A stretch of DNA of 64,000 nucleotides from Pseudomonas sp. Irchel 3E13 (GTDB lineage: Bacteria > Pseudomonadota > Gammaproteobacteria > Pseudomonadales > Pseudomonadaceae). The notes under the pieces were generated by a model, which worked only from the letters and a program-made list of their open reading frames with translations, searched no databases and was not told the origin of the DNA. Below are positions 8,846 to 17,240 of this stretch, in pieces (position 1 is the first letter of the stretch; each line of letters opens with the position of its first letter). The stretch spans positions 62,001-126,000 of the forward strand of contig NZ_FYDX01000017.1 of assembly GCF_900187455.1 (NCBI RefSeq), given 5' to 3'. A program made the position numbers and the translations under genes.

Positions 8846-8874
8846 AAGGCCGTTCGGGGTAACCGAACGGCCTT
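8846..8874 (-). terminator. rho-independent terminator of prlC-yheV
   Basis: AAGGCCGTTCGG (8846-8857) and CCGAACGGCCTT (8863-8874) form a perfect 12-bp stem with a 5-base loop. On the minus strand it is followed by TTTTCATTT. It begins just after the yheV stop. Confidence 0.9.
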
Positions 8875-8877
8875 CGT

Positions 8878-9144
8878 TCATTCCGACGGCTTCTTCAGCT
8901 TCGGATTGGGAAAGAACTGCACCGTCTGCACCGCCGGTTTCGGCGCTTTCGCCTCATTCTGGTTGACCCGCGTGCCCAGCTCCTTCGGCACCGACAGGCC
9001 CTGCTCGTTGAGGGTGTCGGAGAAACCACAGGCCACGCACTCGCGGTGCGGCGTGCCGTCGACGTTCCACATCATCAGCTTGTCCGGCTCGCTGCACGCC
9101 GGGCAGACCGCCCCGGCGATGAAGCGTTTCTTGGTCGTGCTCAT
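8878..9144 (-). CDS. yheV: YheV family zinc-ribbon protein
   Basis: An 88-residue protein with two CxxC pairs (CPAC near 14-17 and CVAC near 37-40), typical of the YheV/DUF2387 putative metal-binding family. The C-terminal half is Lys/Pro-rich and probably disordered. Its ATG overlaps the prlC stop (ATGA), so the two are translationally coupled; prlC-yheV linkage is conserved in gamma-proteobacteria. The molecular role is unknown. Confidence 0.88.
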   Translation of the reverse strand: MSTTKKRFIAGAVCPACSEPDKLMMWNVDGTPHRECVACGFSDTLNEQGLSVPKELGTRVNQNEAKAPKPAVQTVQFFPNPKLKKPSE

Positions 9145-11192
9145 GCCGCCAGGTCCTCGCTCAGGCCGCTGTGGCGCAGCAGCGCGTCGATGGACGGCTC
9201 GCGACCGCGGAAGTCGACGAACAGCAGCATCGGTTCCTGGGAACCGCCGCGGGCCAGGATCGCCTCACGGAAAGCACGGCCGGTCTCGGCGTTGAGCACT
9301 CCGTCTTCCTCGAAGCGCGAGAAGGCATCGGCGGACAGCACTTCAGCCCACTTGTAGCTGTAGTAACCCGCGGCGTAACCGCCAGCGAAGATGTGCGCGA
9401 AGCTGTTGGGGAAGCGGTTGTAGGCCGGGGGCCGCATGACCGAGACCTCGTCGCGCACGCCCTCGAGGACTTCCAGCACGCTGCGGCCGTCGCCGTGGCT
9501 GGCGTGCAGTTCGAAGTCGAACAGCGAGAATTCCAGTTGGCGGACCATCATCAGCCCGGACTGGAAGTTCTTCGCCGCCAGCATTTTCTCCAGCAGGTCC
9601 TGTGGCAGCGGCTCGCCGCTTTCGTAATGACCGGAAATCAGCGCCAGGCCTTCCGGCTCCCAGCACCAGTTCTCCATGAACTGGCTCGGCAGTTCCACCG
9701 CGTCCCAGGCTACGCCGTTGATGCCGGACACGCCGGCATGCTCGATGCGGGTCAGCAGGTGGTGCAGGCCATGGCCGAATTCGTGGAACAGGGTGGTGAC
9801 TTCATCGTGGGTCAACAGCGCCGGCTTGCCCGGAACGGCCGGTGTGAAGTTGCACACCAGGTTGGCCACCGGGCTTTGCAGCTTGCCATCAGCCGTGCGA
9901 CGACGGTCGCGGGCGCCGTCCATCCAGGCACCGCCGCGCTTATTGGCGCGGGCGTAGAGGTCGAAGAAGAAGCGGCCGACATGCTGGCCGTTCTCCTTGA
10001 TTTCGAACAGGCGCACATCCGGGTGCCAGGTGTCGAAGCCCTTGAGCTCGGCAATCTCGATGCCGTACAGGCGCTGGACGATGGCGAACAGGCCGGTCAG
10101 CACCTTGTCGATCGGGAAGTAGGCGCGCAGGGTTTCCTGGGAAACGCTGTAGCGCTGCTCGCGCAGCTTCTCGCCGTAGAAACCGCTGTCCCAACTGCTG
10201 AGGTCCGGGCAGCCCTGTTCGGCGGCGTAGGCCTTGAGCTGGGCCAGGTCCTGGGCGGCGAACGGCTTGCTGCGTTTGGCCAGGTCCCGCAGGAAACCCA
10301 GCACCTGGTCGCTGGACTCCGCCATCTTGGTCGCCAGGCTCAGCTCGGCAAAGTTGGCGAAGCCCAGCAGCTCGGCCAGTTCCTGGCGCAGGTCGAGGAT
10401 CTCGCGCATCACCGGGCCGTTGTCGAACTGGCCGGCATTCGGGCCCTGGTCGGAGGCGCGGGTGCAGTAGGCGGCGTAGATTTCTTCACGCAGGGCGCGG
10501 TCGGTGGCGTAGGTCATCACCGCGTAGTAGCTGGGGAATTCCAGGCTGATCAGCCAGCCGTCGAGGCCCTTGGCCTGGGCGGCGGCGGCCATCTGCGCCT
10601 TGGCCGAATCGGTCAGGCCGGCGAGGGCGGCTTCGTCGGTGACGTGCTTGGTCCAGGCCTGGGTGGCGTCAAGTAACTGGTTGGAGAAACGGCTGCCCAG
10701 CTCGGACAGCTTGCTCTGCACTTCGGCGTAGCGCTGCTGCTGGTCGGCAGGCAGGTCGATACCCGACAGACGGAAGTCGCGCAGGGCGTGTTCGATGATG
10801 GTTTTTTGCGCCACGTCGAAGCCGGCGGCTTCGGGGCTGGCGGCCAGCGCCTCCCAGGCCTGGAACAGTTCGCGGTTCTGGCCCAGCTCGGTGGCGTAGG
10901 CGCTCAGGGCAGGCAGGCAGGCCTCGTAGGCTTCGCGCAGTTCGGCGCTGTTGCACACGGCGTTGAGGTGGCTGACGGGACTCCACGCCGCGCCGAGGCG
11001 GTCGTTGAGTTCGTCCATGGCCAGGACCAGTCCGGCCCAGCTCGGGTTCTGGCCCTGGGTCTTGAGCAGGGCGGCAATGGCGTTGCGGTTGTCGGCCAGG
11101 ATCTGTTCAATCGCCGGCAGCACGTGCTCGGCGCGGATCGCCGAGAAGGGCGGCAGGTCGTAGGACTGCAGAAGCGGGTTGGTCGCACTCAC
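9141..11192 (-). CDS. prlC: oligopeptidase A, M3 zinc metallopeptidase
   Basis: Cytoplasmic thimet-type oligopeptidase of about 683 residues that degrades short peptides, including cleaved signal peptides. The catalytic motif HEFGHGLHH (zinc ligands His, His and catalytic Glu) is near residue 470, and the full M3 fold length is present. The GTG at 11192 (VSATNPLLQSYDLPPF) is chosen because an AAGG ribosome site lies about 11 bases upstream and homologues begin in this region; a longer frame reaches 11219. Confidence 0.95.
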   Translation of the reverse strand: MSATNPLLQSYDLPPFSAIRAEHVLPAIEQILADNRNAIAALLKTQGQNPSWAGLVLAMDELNDRLGAAWSPVSHLNAVCNSAELREAYEACLPALSAYATELGQNRELFQAWEALAASPEAAGFDVAQKTIIEHALRDFRLSGIDLPADQQQRYAEVQSKLSELGSRFSNQLLDATQAWTKHVTDEAALAGLTDSAKAQMAAAAQAKGLDGWLISLEFPSYYAVMTYATDRALREEIYAAYCTRASDQGPNAGQFDNGPVMREILDLRQELAELLGFANFAELSLATKMAESSDQVLGFLRDLAKRSKPFAAQDLAQLKAYAAEQGCPDLSSWDSGFYGEKLREQRYSVSQETLRAYFPIDKVLTGLFAIVQRLYGIEIAELKGFDTWHPDVRLFEIKENGQHVGRFFFDLYARANKRGGAWMDGARDRRRTADGKLQSPVANLVCNFTPAVPGKPALLTHDEVTTLFHEFGHGLHHLLTRIEHAGVSGINGVAWDAVELPSQFMENWCWEPEGLALISGHYESGEPLPQDLLEKMLAAKNFQSGLMMVRQLEFSLFDFELHASHGDGRSVLEVLEGVRDEVSVMRPPAYNRFPNSFAHIFAGGYAAGYYSYKWAEVLSADAFSRFEEDGVLNAETGRAFREAILARGGSQEPMLLFVDFRGREPSIDALLRHSGLSEDLAA

Positions 11193-11283
11193 GGTTGGAC
11201 ACCTTGGCAGAAGAAACACCGGCCCATCTTAATTACAATCGGCGCCGACCGCAGCTAATAAGCCTCAGAGAGAGACGCTATTC

Positions 11284-11832
11284 ATGGCCATTCGCACCTT
11301 CCAGCAGCACACGCCCCGCCTGGGCGAACGCGCCTTCGTCGACCGCAGCGCGGTGGTTATCGGCGATGTCGAGATCGGCGACGACAGCTCGGTCTGGCCA
11401 CTGACGGTGATCCGCGGCGACATGCACCGCATCCGCATCGGCGCGCGCACCAGCGTGCAGGACGCCAGCGTGTTGCACATCACTCACGCCGGGCCCTTCA
11501 ACCCCGACGGCTTCCCGCTGCTGATCGGCGACGACGTGACCATCGGCCACAAGGTCATGCTCCACGGCTGCACCCTCGGCAACCGCATCCTGGTGGGCAT
11601 GGGCAGCACGATCATGGACGGCGCCATCGTCGAGGACGAAGTGATCATCGGCGCCGGTAGCCTGGTGCCGCCAGGCAAACGCCTGGAAAGCGGTTTCCTC
11701 TATGTCGGCAGCCCGGTGAAGCAGGCCCGCCCGCTGACCGACAAGGAGCGCGCGTTCTTCCCCTACAGCGCCGCCAACTACGTCCGACTCAAGGACCAGC
11801 ACCTGGCTGAAGGCTACGACCAGCCCGAGTGA
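11284..11832 (+). CDS. gamma-carbonic anhydrase family protein (YrdA/PaaY-like)
   Basis: A 182-residue left-handed beta-helix protein with hexapeptide repeats (VVIGDVEIGDDSSVWPLTVI). The conserved His residues that bind metal between trimer subunits are seen in DMHRI, VLHITH and IGHKVMLHG. The family includes YrdA and PaaY; carbonic anhydrase or thioesterase activity varies between members, so only the fold and metal site are assigned. It is divergent from prlC and followed 31 bases later by the HAD gene, probably one operon. Confidence 0.9.
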   Translation: MAIRTFQQHTPRLGERAFVDRSAVVIGDVEIGDDSSVWPLTVIRGDMHRIRIGARTSVQDASVLHITHAGPFNPDGFPLLIGDDVTIGHKVMLHGCTLGNRILVGMGSTIMDGAIVEDEVIIGAGSLVPPGKRLESGFLYVGSPVKQARPLTDKERAFFPYSAANYVRLKDQHLAEGYDQPE

Positions 11833-11863
11833 ACGTATCCACAGCCCCTTTTTCGAGACCGCC

Positions 11864-12514
11864 ATGCACCAGCAGAACATCCTCTTCGACCTCGACGGCA
11901 CCCTGACCGACCCGCGCGAAGGCATCACCCGCTCTATCCAGTACGCCCTGGCCAAGCTCGGCATCGACGAACCGGACCTGACCCGCCTGGAACACTTCAT
12001 CGGCCCGCCGCTGTTGCAGGCGTTCATGCAGTTCTATGACTTCGACGAGGCCAAGGCGTGGGAGGCGGTGAATTTCTACCGTGAACGCTTCAAGGTCACC
12101 GGGCTGTACGAAAACCGTGTGTTCGACGGCGTCGGCGAGTTGCTCAGCGAGCTGCAAGGGCAGGGGCGCACGCTGTATGTTGCGACGTCCAAGCCGTGGG
12201 TATTCGCCCGCGAGATCGCCCGGCACTTCGATTTTGCCCGGCATTTCAAAGTGATTTACGGCAGTGAGCTGGACGGCACGCGGACCAACAAGGTCGAGCT
12301 GATCGGTCACCTGTTGGCCGAGGAAGGCCTGGATCCGGCGCAGACCCTGATGATCGGCGACCGCAAGCACGACCTGATTGGTGCGCGCAGCAACGGGCTG
12401 GAAGCGGTGGCGGTGGGGTATGGGTTTGGGAGCCATGAGGAGCTGGCGGCGGAAGCACCGGCGTATCACTTTGCGACGTTGGCAGAGATGCATCGGGCGT
12501 TCATGAAACCCTGA
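11864..12514 (+). CDS. HAD-superfamily phosphatase, phosphoglycolate phosphatase-like
   Basis: A 216-residue HAD hydrolase. Motif I is FDLDGTLTD (nucleophile Asp near residue 8), motif II is around VATSK (about 105), motif III Lys is near TNKVEL, and motif IV is MIGDRKHD (about 165). A helical cap lies between motifs I and II (C1 type). The substrate is unknown; related proteins act on phosphoglycolate or 5'-nucleotides. It is probably co-transcribed with the gamma-carbonic anhydrase gene. Confidence 0.88.
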   Translation: MHQQNILFDLDGTLTDPREGITRSIQYALAKLGIDEPDLTRLEHFIGPPLLQAFMQFYDFDEAKAWEAVNFYRERFKVTGLYENRVFDGVGELLSELQGQGRTLYVATSKPWVFAREIARHFDFARHFKVIYGSELDGTRTNKVELIGHLLAEEGLDPAQTLMIGDRKHDLIGARSNGLEAVAVGYGFGSHEELAAEAPAYHFATLAEMHRAFMKP

Positions 12515-12530
12515 GTTGATGGGGTTACTG

Positions 12531-12558
12531 AGGGCCTCATCGCCGGCGATGAGGCCCT
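12531..12558. terminator. perfect 28-bp palindrome between convergent genes
   Basis: AGGGCCTCATCGCC followed directly by its reverse complement GGCGATGAGGCCCT. It lies between the HAD gene stop and the convergent aminopeptidase stop and could serve as a bidirectional terminator. The same half-site (GATGAGGCCCTTA) recurs at 33328-33340, which suggests a REP-derived element. Confidence 0.6.
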
Positions 12559-13637
12559 TAAAGCCCCTTCAAAACCAACTGCCGCTCCCCAACCGGCAAC
12601 CGCCCAATCTCTTCCACCCGCCCATAAAACCGCTGCCAATCCCCGCCCACCTGGGCAAACACCGCCGCAAACGCCGGCACCCACTGGTCATACAGCCCGA
12701 ACGGCAACAGCTTGGCGTTGTTCATCGGTGCATTGATCCAGGCATCGAAACGTCCGACCCCGCCCCACTCGCTGTCTCGCAACTGCCGGTACTCCCGGCG
12801 TAGCCGCTCGAACTCCGCCTGCTTGGCCGCGCGCATCGCATCCGGCGCCAGCGGCTGGGTGTACAGCGCCTTGAGCCGTTCCCGGCTCGCCAGCACCAAT
12901 CCGACAAACTGGTCACGCTGCTTGCCACCCTCCTGCACCTGCGCCGCCAATCCCCGCGCCGCACGCCATTGCCGCGTGCCTTCCTGCTCGACAAAGGTGG
13001 CGAAGGACTCATTGAAGGCGGTGTCGTCCTTCACGTACACCCGCTGGTGCGCCAGCTCGTGGAAGATCACCGTCGCCAGGCGCTCGTCGCCCCAGCCGAG
13101 CATGGAGTTGAGGATCGGATCGTCGAACCAGCCCAGCGTCGAATAGGCCTCGACCCCGCCGATATACACATCCAGCCCTTGCAGCTTCTGCACCGCCGCG
13201 GCCCCGCGCGCGCCACCCTGGCTGTAGTAGCCGCGGTAGGCGACGCAGCCGGCGATGGGGAAGCAGTGGGTCTGCGGCTCCAGCGAAAACTCCGGGGTGG
13301 CGAACACGTTCCACACCACGAACGGCCGGCCGATATCGGCGTAGACCCGGTAGCTGCGGTTGTCCGGCAGTTTCAGGTGCTGGCTGGCGAAAGCGCGGGC
13401 GCGCTGGGACTGTTCCAGGTGCTGGCGCAGTTCCGGTTCGGTGGCGGGATCGGCCAGCAATTGCGGCACCGGGGTGCGGGCGCGCAACAGTTGCCACTGG
13501 CCGTTGGCAAGCTGGCCGTAGTAACCCACGCTCGCGCAACCGTTCAGCAGGCTGATCAGTAACAGGGGAACAAACAGGCGAAAAACGCGGTCGAGTGCCC
13601 CGGGGCTTGAGCGCAACAAAAGAAGAATTCGAATCAT
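12558..13637 (-). CDS. putative zinc aminopeptidase lipoprotein (PF10023 type)
   Basis: A 359-residue protein with a lipoprotein signal peptide (LLLISLLNGC, lipobox Cys near 33) and a zinc-peptidase-like motif HELAHQ (about residue 195) followed by a downstream Glu (FNESFATFVEQEG). This matches the proteobacterial putative aminopeptidase family; the substrate is not established. The ATG at 13637 is preferred to the TTG at 13658. It is divergent from the small lipoprotein gene at 13703. Confidence 0.82.
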   Translation of the reverse strand: MIRILLLLRSSPGALDRVFRLFVPLLLISLLNGCASVGYYGQLANGQWQLLRARTPVPQLLADPATEPELRQHLEQSQRARAFASQHLKLPDNRSYRVYADIGRPFVVWNVFATPEFSLEPQTHCFPIAGCVAYRGYYSQGGARGAAAVQKLQGLDVYIGGVEAYSTLGWFDDPILNSMLGWGDERLATVIFHELAHQRVYVKDDTAFNESFATFVEQEGTRQWRAARGLAAQVQEGGKQRDQFVGLVLASRERLKALYTQPLAPDAMRAAKQAEFERLRREYRQLRDSEWGGVGRFDAWINAPMNNAKLLPFGLYDQWVPAFAAVFAQVGGDWQRFYGRVEEIGRLPVGERQLVLKGL

Positions 13638-13702
13638 GCGTGGGGTGGTCCCGCTCAAGTCCAGATCGATCCAAGACTATCCTGCCCGCCCGGAGTTTTG
13701 CC

Positions 13703-14116
13703 ATGCGAACGATGCTCGCTGCCAGCGCCCTTCTGGCGCTCACCGGTTGCGCCGGCCTGCCCGCGCCGGACCCGACTCAGGCCTGGGTCGATCTCGCCCC
13801 CGGCCATGACGACACCCTGCACGCCGTCGAAGTGGACGAGCGAGCGTGGGACGACACCCGCTATTTCCAGGTCAGCCCCGGCAATCATCAACTCACCGTG
13901 CGCTACCTGTTCGCCGTGGACCCGAGCAATATCGGCCCCACCAGCGAACCACTGTGGCGCGATTGTCAGCTCAACCTCAAGTTCAAGGACTTCAACGCTG
14001 GCGAGAAATACCGCCTGCAGGCCGGCAGCATCGGCTTCCGGCCCTGGGCAAAACTCTATGACGAACAGCAAAAAGTGGTGGGAAGCGGCGTGCCGGCTGG
14101 CTGCCAGCGCACCTGA
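13703..14116 (+). CDS. small lipoprotein, paralogue of the next gene
   Basis: A 137-residue protein with a lipoprotein signal (ASALLALTGC, lipobox Cys near 17). The mature part contains QAWVDL, RYFQVSPGNHQLTVRY and a closing KLYDEQQKVVGSG. The same pattern recurs in the following gene, so the two are tandem paralogues. The ATG at 13703 has GGAG upstream; the frame extends earlier without a signal. No catalytic motif is seen; an envelope-localised beta-rich protein is likely. Function unknown. Confidence 0.8.
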   Translation: MRTMLAASALLALTGCAGLPAPDPTQAWVDLAPGHDDTLHAVEVDERAWDDTRYFQVSPGNHQLTVRYLFAVDPSNIGPTSEPLWRDCQLNLKFKDFNAGEKYRLQAGSIGFRPWAKLYDEQQKVVGSGVPAGCQRT

Positions 14117-14169
14117 GGGCCGCTGATGGCGCTATGCTTACGTTCTGTTACCTTTCTGGAGAGCTGAAC

Positions 14170-14580
14170 ATGCGCCAACCCGCGATGTTCCTCGCTTTCA
14201 CCACCCTGGGCGCCTGCACCAGTCCGATGCCTCCGGTCGATCAGAAACAGGCCTGGGTCGACCTCTACACCATCACCCCGGGCAAAGTGCTGATGGCCGA
14301 GCGTCTCGACGGCAAACGCCTCAACGACGGCCGTTATTTCCAGGTGTCGCCGGGCAAGCACGAGTTGGTGGTGCGCTTCGACTATGAGATCAGCACCGGC
14401 CTCTTCACCACCGACCCGACCGAGCGCACCTGCTACCTGACGCTGGAATACGACGGTTTCGAAGCCGGCCAGCGTTACCGGCTGGAAGCCCGGGCCATCG
14501 CCCTGCAACCCAACGCCTGGCTGTACGACGCCGAGCGCAAGGTGGTGGCGCAGGAACGGCTGACCCACTGCATCCCTTGA
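14170..14580 (+). CDS. small lipoprotein, paralogue of the preceding gene
   Basis: A 136-residue protein, predicted lipoprotein (LAFTTLGAC, Cys near 16). It shares with the gene at 13703 the segments QAWVDL, GRYFQVSPGKHELVVRF, GQRYRLEA and WLYDAERKVV. The ATG at 14170 has TGGAG 9 bases upstream. Spacing of 53 bases suggests co-transcription. The stop is 3 bases from the convergent DUF1161 gene end. Function unknown. Confidence 0.8.
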   Translation: MRQPAMFLAFTTLGACTSPMPPVDQKQAWVDLYTITPGKVLMAERLDGKRLNDGRYFQVSPGKHELVVRFDYEISTGLFTTDPTERTCYLTLEYDGFEAGQRYRLEARAIALQPNAWLYDAERKVVAQERLTHCIP

Positions 14581-14583
14581 GGC

Positions 14584-14817
14584 TTACTGGCCGTTGCGCT
14601 GGTAGATGATCTTCTTGGTGCCGCCGTCGCAACTGCCCACGACCATGTTCTGGTCGTGGACTTCGCTGTTGGGCACGATTTCCAGGGTGTAGGACGTTAC
14701 GCCTCGGGCCTGGATCTTGGCTTCGATCTCGGCCTTCAATTCCTCGCACGACTTGATCGCGGCGGAAGCATTGAAGGCCAACAGCGAAGCCAGCACGGCG
14801 ATTGCGATACGGATCAT
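14584..14817 (-). CDS. DUF1161 secreted small protein
   Basis: A 77-residue protein with a cleavable signal peptide (IAIAVLASLLAFNASA) and a mature part with two Cys (SCEELKAEIEAKI, VGSCDGGTKKI) that could form a disulfide. This is the DUF1161 pattern. A paralogue is at 16565-16789. Function unknown; periplasmic location is inferred. Confidence 0.82.
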   Translation of the reverse strand: MIRIAIAVLASLLAFNASAAIKSCEELKAEIEAKIQARGVTSYTLEIVPNSEVHDQNMVVGSCDGGTKKIIYQRNGQ

Positions 14818-14900
14818 GAGCAGTTCCTCGTGGCAAAAGACCTTGAGCCAACATCAGGTTGGACCGAAGGAGCATGCCATGGTTCTGCTACCAGACAAGC

Positions 14901-15326
14901 TCACTGCACGAGCGTGGCGTCCAGGCTGATCTTCGCGTTCAACACTTTCGAGACCGGGCAGCCGGCCTTGGCCTTGTTCGCCAGTTCCAGGAACTGCTGC
15001 TCGCTGGCGCCGGGCACCTTGGCCTTGAGGATCAGGTGAACGGCGGTGATGGCGAAGCCGTCGGGTTGTTTGTCGAGGGTGACTTCGGCAGTGGTGTCGA
15101 TACGTTCTGCGGTCAGTCCCGCTTCACCGAGGATCATCGACAGCGCCATGGAGAAACACCCGGAGTGGGCGGCGCCGATCAGTTCTTCCGGGTTGGTGCC
15201 CGGCGTCCCTTCGAAACGGGTGTTGAAACCGTAGGGAACCTGTTTCAGCGCGCCGCTTTCCGTGGATATCTGGCCCTTGCCATCCTTCAGGCCGCCTTGC
15301 CAAACGGCCGATGCAGTCTTTTTCAT
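14901..15326 (-). CDS. osmC: OsmC family peroxiredoxin-like protein
   Basis: A 141-residue hydroperoxide reductase of the OsmC subfamily. The two reactive Cys are in HSGCFSMALS (about 56) and KAGCPVSKVL (about 122), and the start KKTASAVWQGGLKDGKG is typical. OsmC proteins reduce organic hydroperoxides and are induced by osmotic and stationary-phase stress. It sits between the two DUF1161 genes and is divergent from the luciferase-like gene. Confidence 0.93.
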   Translation of the reverse strand: MKKTASAVWQGGLKDGKGQISTESGALKQVPYGFNTRFEGTPGTNPEELIGAAHSGCFSMALSMILGEAGLTAERIDTTAEVTLDKQPDGFAITAVHLILKAKVPGASEQQFLELANKAKAGCPVSKVLNAKISLDATLVQ

Positions 15327-15499
15327 GGTGCCTCCTCGGGTTGCCGACGCGGGTTGCGCCGTTACCTGAATTCAGAGGCCCCGCTCGCGGGCAAGTTCAG
15401 CCCGTTTGCCACATCCGGTATTGATTCCTCGGGCAACCGCCCCCACAGAGCAACAAAGGCTGCCATTTTTCGGCGGCTTCCGTTTGCTCAGGAGACCCC

Positions 15500-16504
15500 A
15501 TGACGCAACTCGCGGACATCAAGATTTCCACCCTCGACCTGGTGCCCGTGCGCCAGGACAGTGGCCCGGCGCAATCGCTGCGCAATTCGCTGGACCTGGC
15601 GCAGCACGTCGAGCGCTTCGGTTACCACCGCTTCTGGGTGGCCGAGCACCACAACATGGACGGCATCGCCAGCTCGGCCACGTCGGTGCTGCTGGCGTAC
15701 CTGGCCGGCGGCACCTCGACCATCCGCGTCGGTTCCGGCGGGGTGATGTTGCCCAACCATGCGCCGCTGGTGATTGCCGAACAGTTCGGCACCCTGGCCA
15801 GCCTCTATCCCGGCCGCATCGACCTCGGCCTCGGCCGCGCTCCCGGCTCCGACCAGATGACCGCCCGCGCCCTGCGCCGCGAACGCTCCGGCAGCGCCGA
15901 CGACTTCCCCGAAGACGTGGCCGAACTGATGCGCTACCTCGGCCCGCGCACACCTGATCAAAAAGTGATCGCCGTGCCTGGCTACGGCACCGAGGTGCCA
16001 ATCTGGTTGCTCGGCTCCAGCCTGTTCAGCGCGCAACTGGCGGGCCAGCGCGGTCTGCCGTACGCCTTCGCCTCGCACTTCGCGCCGCGCTTCATGCACG
16101 AGGCGATTCGCGTGTACCGCAATCACTTCCAACCATCGGCGGTGCTCGACAAGCCGTATGTGATGCTGGGCGTGCCGATGGTGGTGGCGGATACCGACGA
16201 ACACGCCGAGTACCTGGCGACCTCGGTGTACCAGCGCATCCTCGCGCTGATGCGCGGCCAGAGCCTGGTGCAAAAGCCGCCGGTGGAAAGCATGAACGGG
16301 CTGTGGTTGCCTCATGAACGCGAGGCGGTGGGGGATTTCCTCGGCCTGGCGATGGTCGGCAGCCCGCAGAAGGTCAAAGCCAAGCTTGAGGTGTTGCTGG
16401 AGCAGACCCAGGCGGATGAGCTGATCTTCACCTGTGACCTGTATGAGCATGCGGACCGCGTGCGGTCGTATGAGCTGATGGCGCAGACGGTGCTCGGCAA
16501 CTGA
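15500..16504 (+). CDS. LLM-class flavin-dependent oxidoreductase
   Basis: A 334-residue single-component member of the luciferase-like monooxygenase family that probably uses FMNH2. The family landmarks are FWVAEHHNMDGIASSATSVL (residues about 46-65), GSGGVMLPNHAPLVIAEQF and RIDLGLGRAPGSD. These match the YhbW-like subgroup (MsnO8-type annotation). The substrate is unknown. A CAGGAG ribosome site precedes the ATG. A perfect REP hairpin follows the stop. Confidence 0.9.
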   Translation: MTQLADIKISTLDLVPVRQDSGPAQSLRNSLDLAQHVERFGYHRFWVAEHHNMDGIASSATSVLLAYLAGGTSTIRVGSGGVMLPNHAPLVIAEQFGTLASLYPGRIDLGLGRAPGSDQMTARALRRERSGSADDFPEDVAELMRYLGPRTPDQKVIAVPGYGTEVPIWLLGSSLFSAQLAGQRGLPYAFASHFAPRFMHEAIRVYRNHFQPSAVLDKPYVMLGVPMVVADTDEHAEYLATSVYQRILALMRGQSLVQKPPVESMNGLWLPHEREAVGDFLGLAMVGSPQKVKAKLEVLLEQTQADELIFTCDLYEHADRVRSYELMAQTVLGN

Positions 16505-16511
16505 GGTTGTG

Positions 16512-16557
16512 ATCGCGAGCACGCTCGCTCCTACAGAGGAGCGAGCGTGCTCGCGAT
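16512..16557. repeat. REP inverted pair with 20-bp perfect stem
   Basis: ATCGCGAGCACGCTCGCTCC (16512-16531) and its exact reverse complement (16538-16557) flank the loop TACAGA. It is a REP doublet between convergent genes and a strong hairpin that could stop transcription from both sides. Confidence 0.9.
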
Positions 16558-16564
16558 TGGCCAC

Positions 16565-16789
16565 TCACCCACGCTTGTAGACAATCTCCTTGGTCCCGCC
16601 CTCGCAGGTCCCGACCACCTTCCCGCTAGCAGCCGCGCCCTTGCCTACAACTTCCAGCGAATAGTGCTGAACGCCCTTTGCATCCAGCTTCGCCGCAATC
16701 TCGCTCTTCAATTCTTCACACGGCTTGCCCGCCGCCAGCGCGGTGCCGGCCAGGCCCATCAGTGCTACTGCCAGAATCAGTTGCTTCAT
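16565..16789 (-). CDS. DUF1161 secreted small protein, second copy
   Basis: A 74-residue protein with signal peptide (LILAVALMGLAGTALA) and a mature part with CEELKSEIAAKLDAKGVQHY and GTCEGGTKEIVYKRG. It aligns along its length with the DUF1161 protein at 14584. The ATG at 16789 has GGAG upstream; the longer frame to 16837 crosses the dodecin terminator and is not used. Function unknown. Confidence 0.85.
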   Translation of the reverse strand: MKQLILAVALMGLAGTALAAGKPCEELKSEIAAKLDAKGVQHYSLEVVGKGAAASGKVVGTCEGGTKEIVYKRG

Positions 16790-16811
16790 TGATCGCTCTC
16801 CTTGGTGGATC

Positions 16812-16846
16812 AAAAACGAGAAAGGCCCCGGTGTCATTCCGGAGCC
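16812..16846 (-). terminator. terminator downstream of dodecin
   Basis: GGCCCCGG (16824-16831) pairs with CCGGAGCC (16839-16846), 7-base loop, one wobble. On the minus strand the stem is followed by TTTCTCGTTTTT. It separates the dodecin gene from the DUF1161 gene. Confidence 0.75.
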
Positions 16847-16871
16847 CTGGGTATCTAACCGGGTAATCGTT

Positions 16872-17087
16872 TCAACTGTTGGCGATGCGGAACCCGACTT
16901 TCAGGGTGACCTGAAAATGCGCCGCCTTGTTGTCGCGGATATGCCCGCGGGTATCCACCACTTCAAACCATTCCAGATGCTTGATGCTCTTGCCGGCCTC
17001 GGCCAGGGCACTGTTGATCGCGTCTTCGATGCTGGTGGGGGACGAGCCGACAAGCTCGATCTTCTTGTAGGTGTGGTGATCGGACAT
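16872..17087 (-). CDS. dodecin, flavin-storage protein
   Basis: A 71-residue protein matching dodecins: YKKIELVGSSPTSIEDAINSAL, an HLEWFEVVDTRG strand containing the Trp that stacks on flavin in bacterial dodecins, and a C-terminal VTLKVGFRI strand. Dodecins form hollow dodecamers that bind FMN, FAD or lumichrome. It is monocistronic with its own terminator. Confidence 0.92.
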   Translation of the reverse strand: MSDHHTYKKIELVGSSPTSIEDAINSALAEAGKSIKHLEWFEVVDTRGHIRDNKAAHFQVTLKVGFRIANS

Positions 17088-17240
17088 CGCTGTTCTCCTT
17101 GAAGGTGTGCCGGTTGAGCCTAGCAGCGCCAGGGCGTTTTTCCTCTGAGGGGCATTTGGACCGAAACGTTCGATCGCACTTTCCAGACACGTCGTAGTCG
17201 GAACCTACAACACCTCACTCAACGCTGAAGGAGAGTCACC

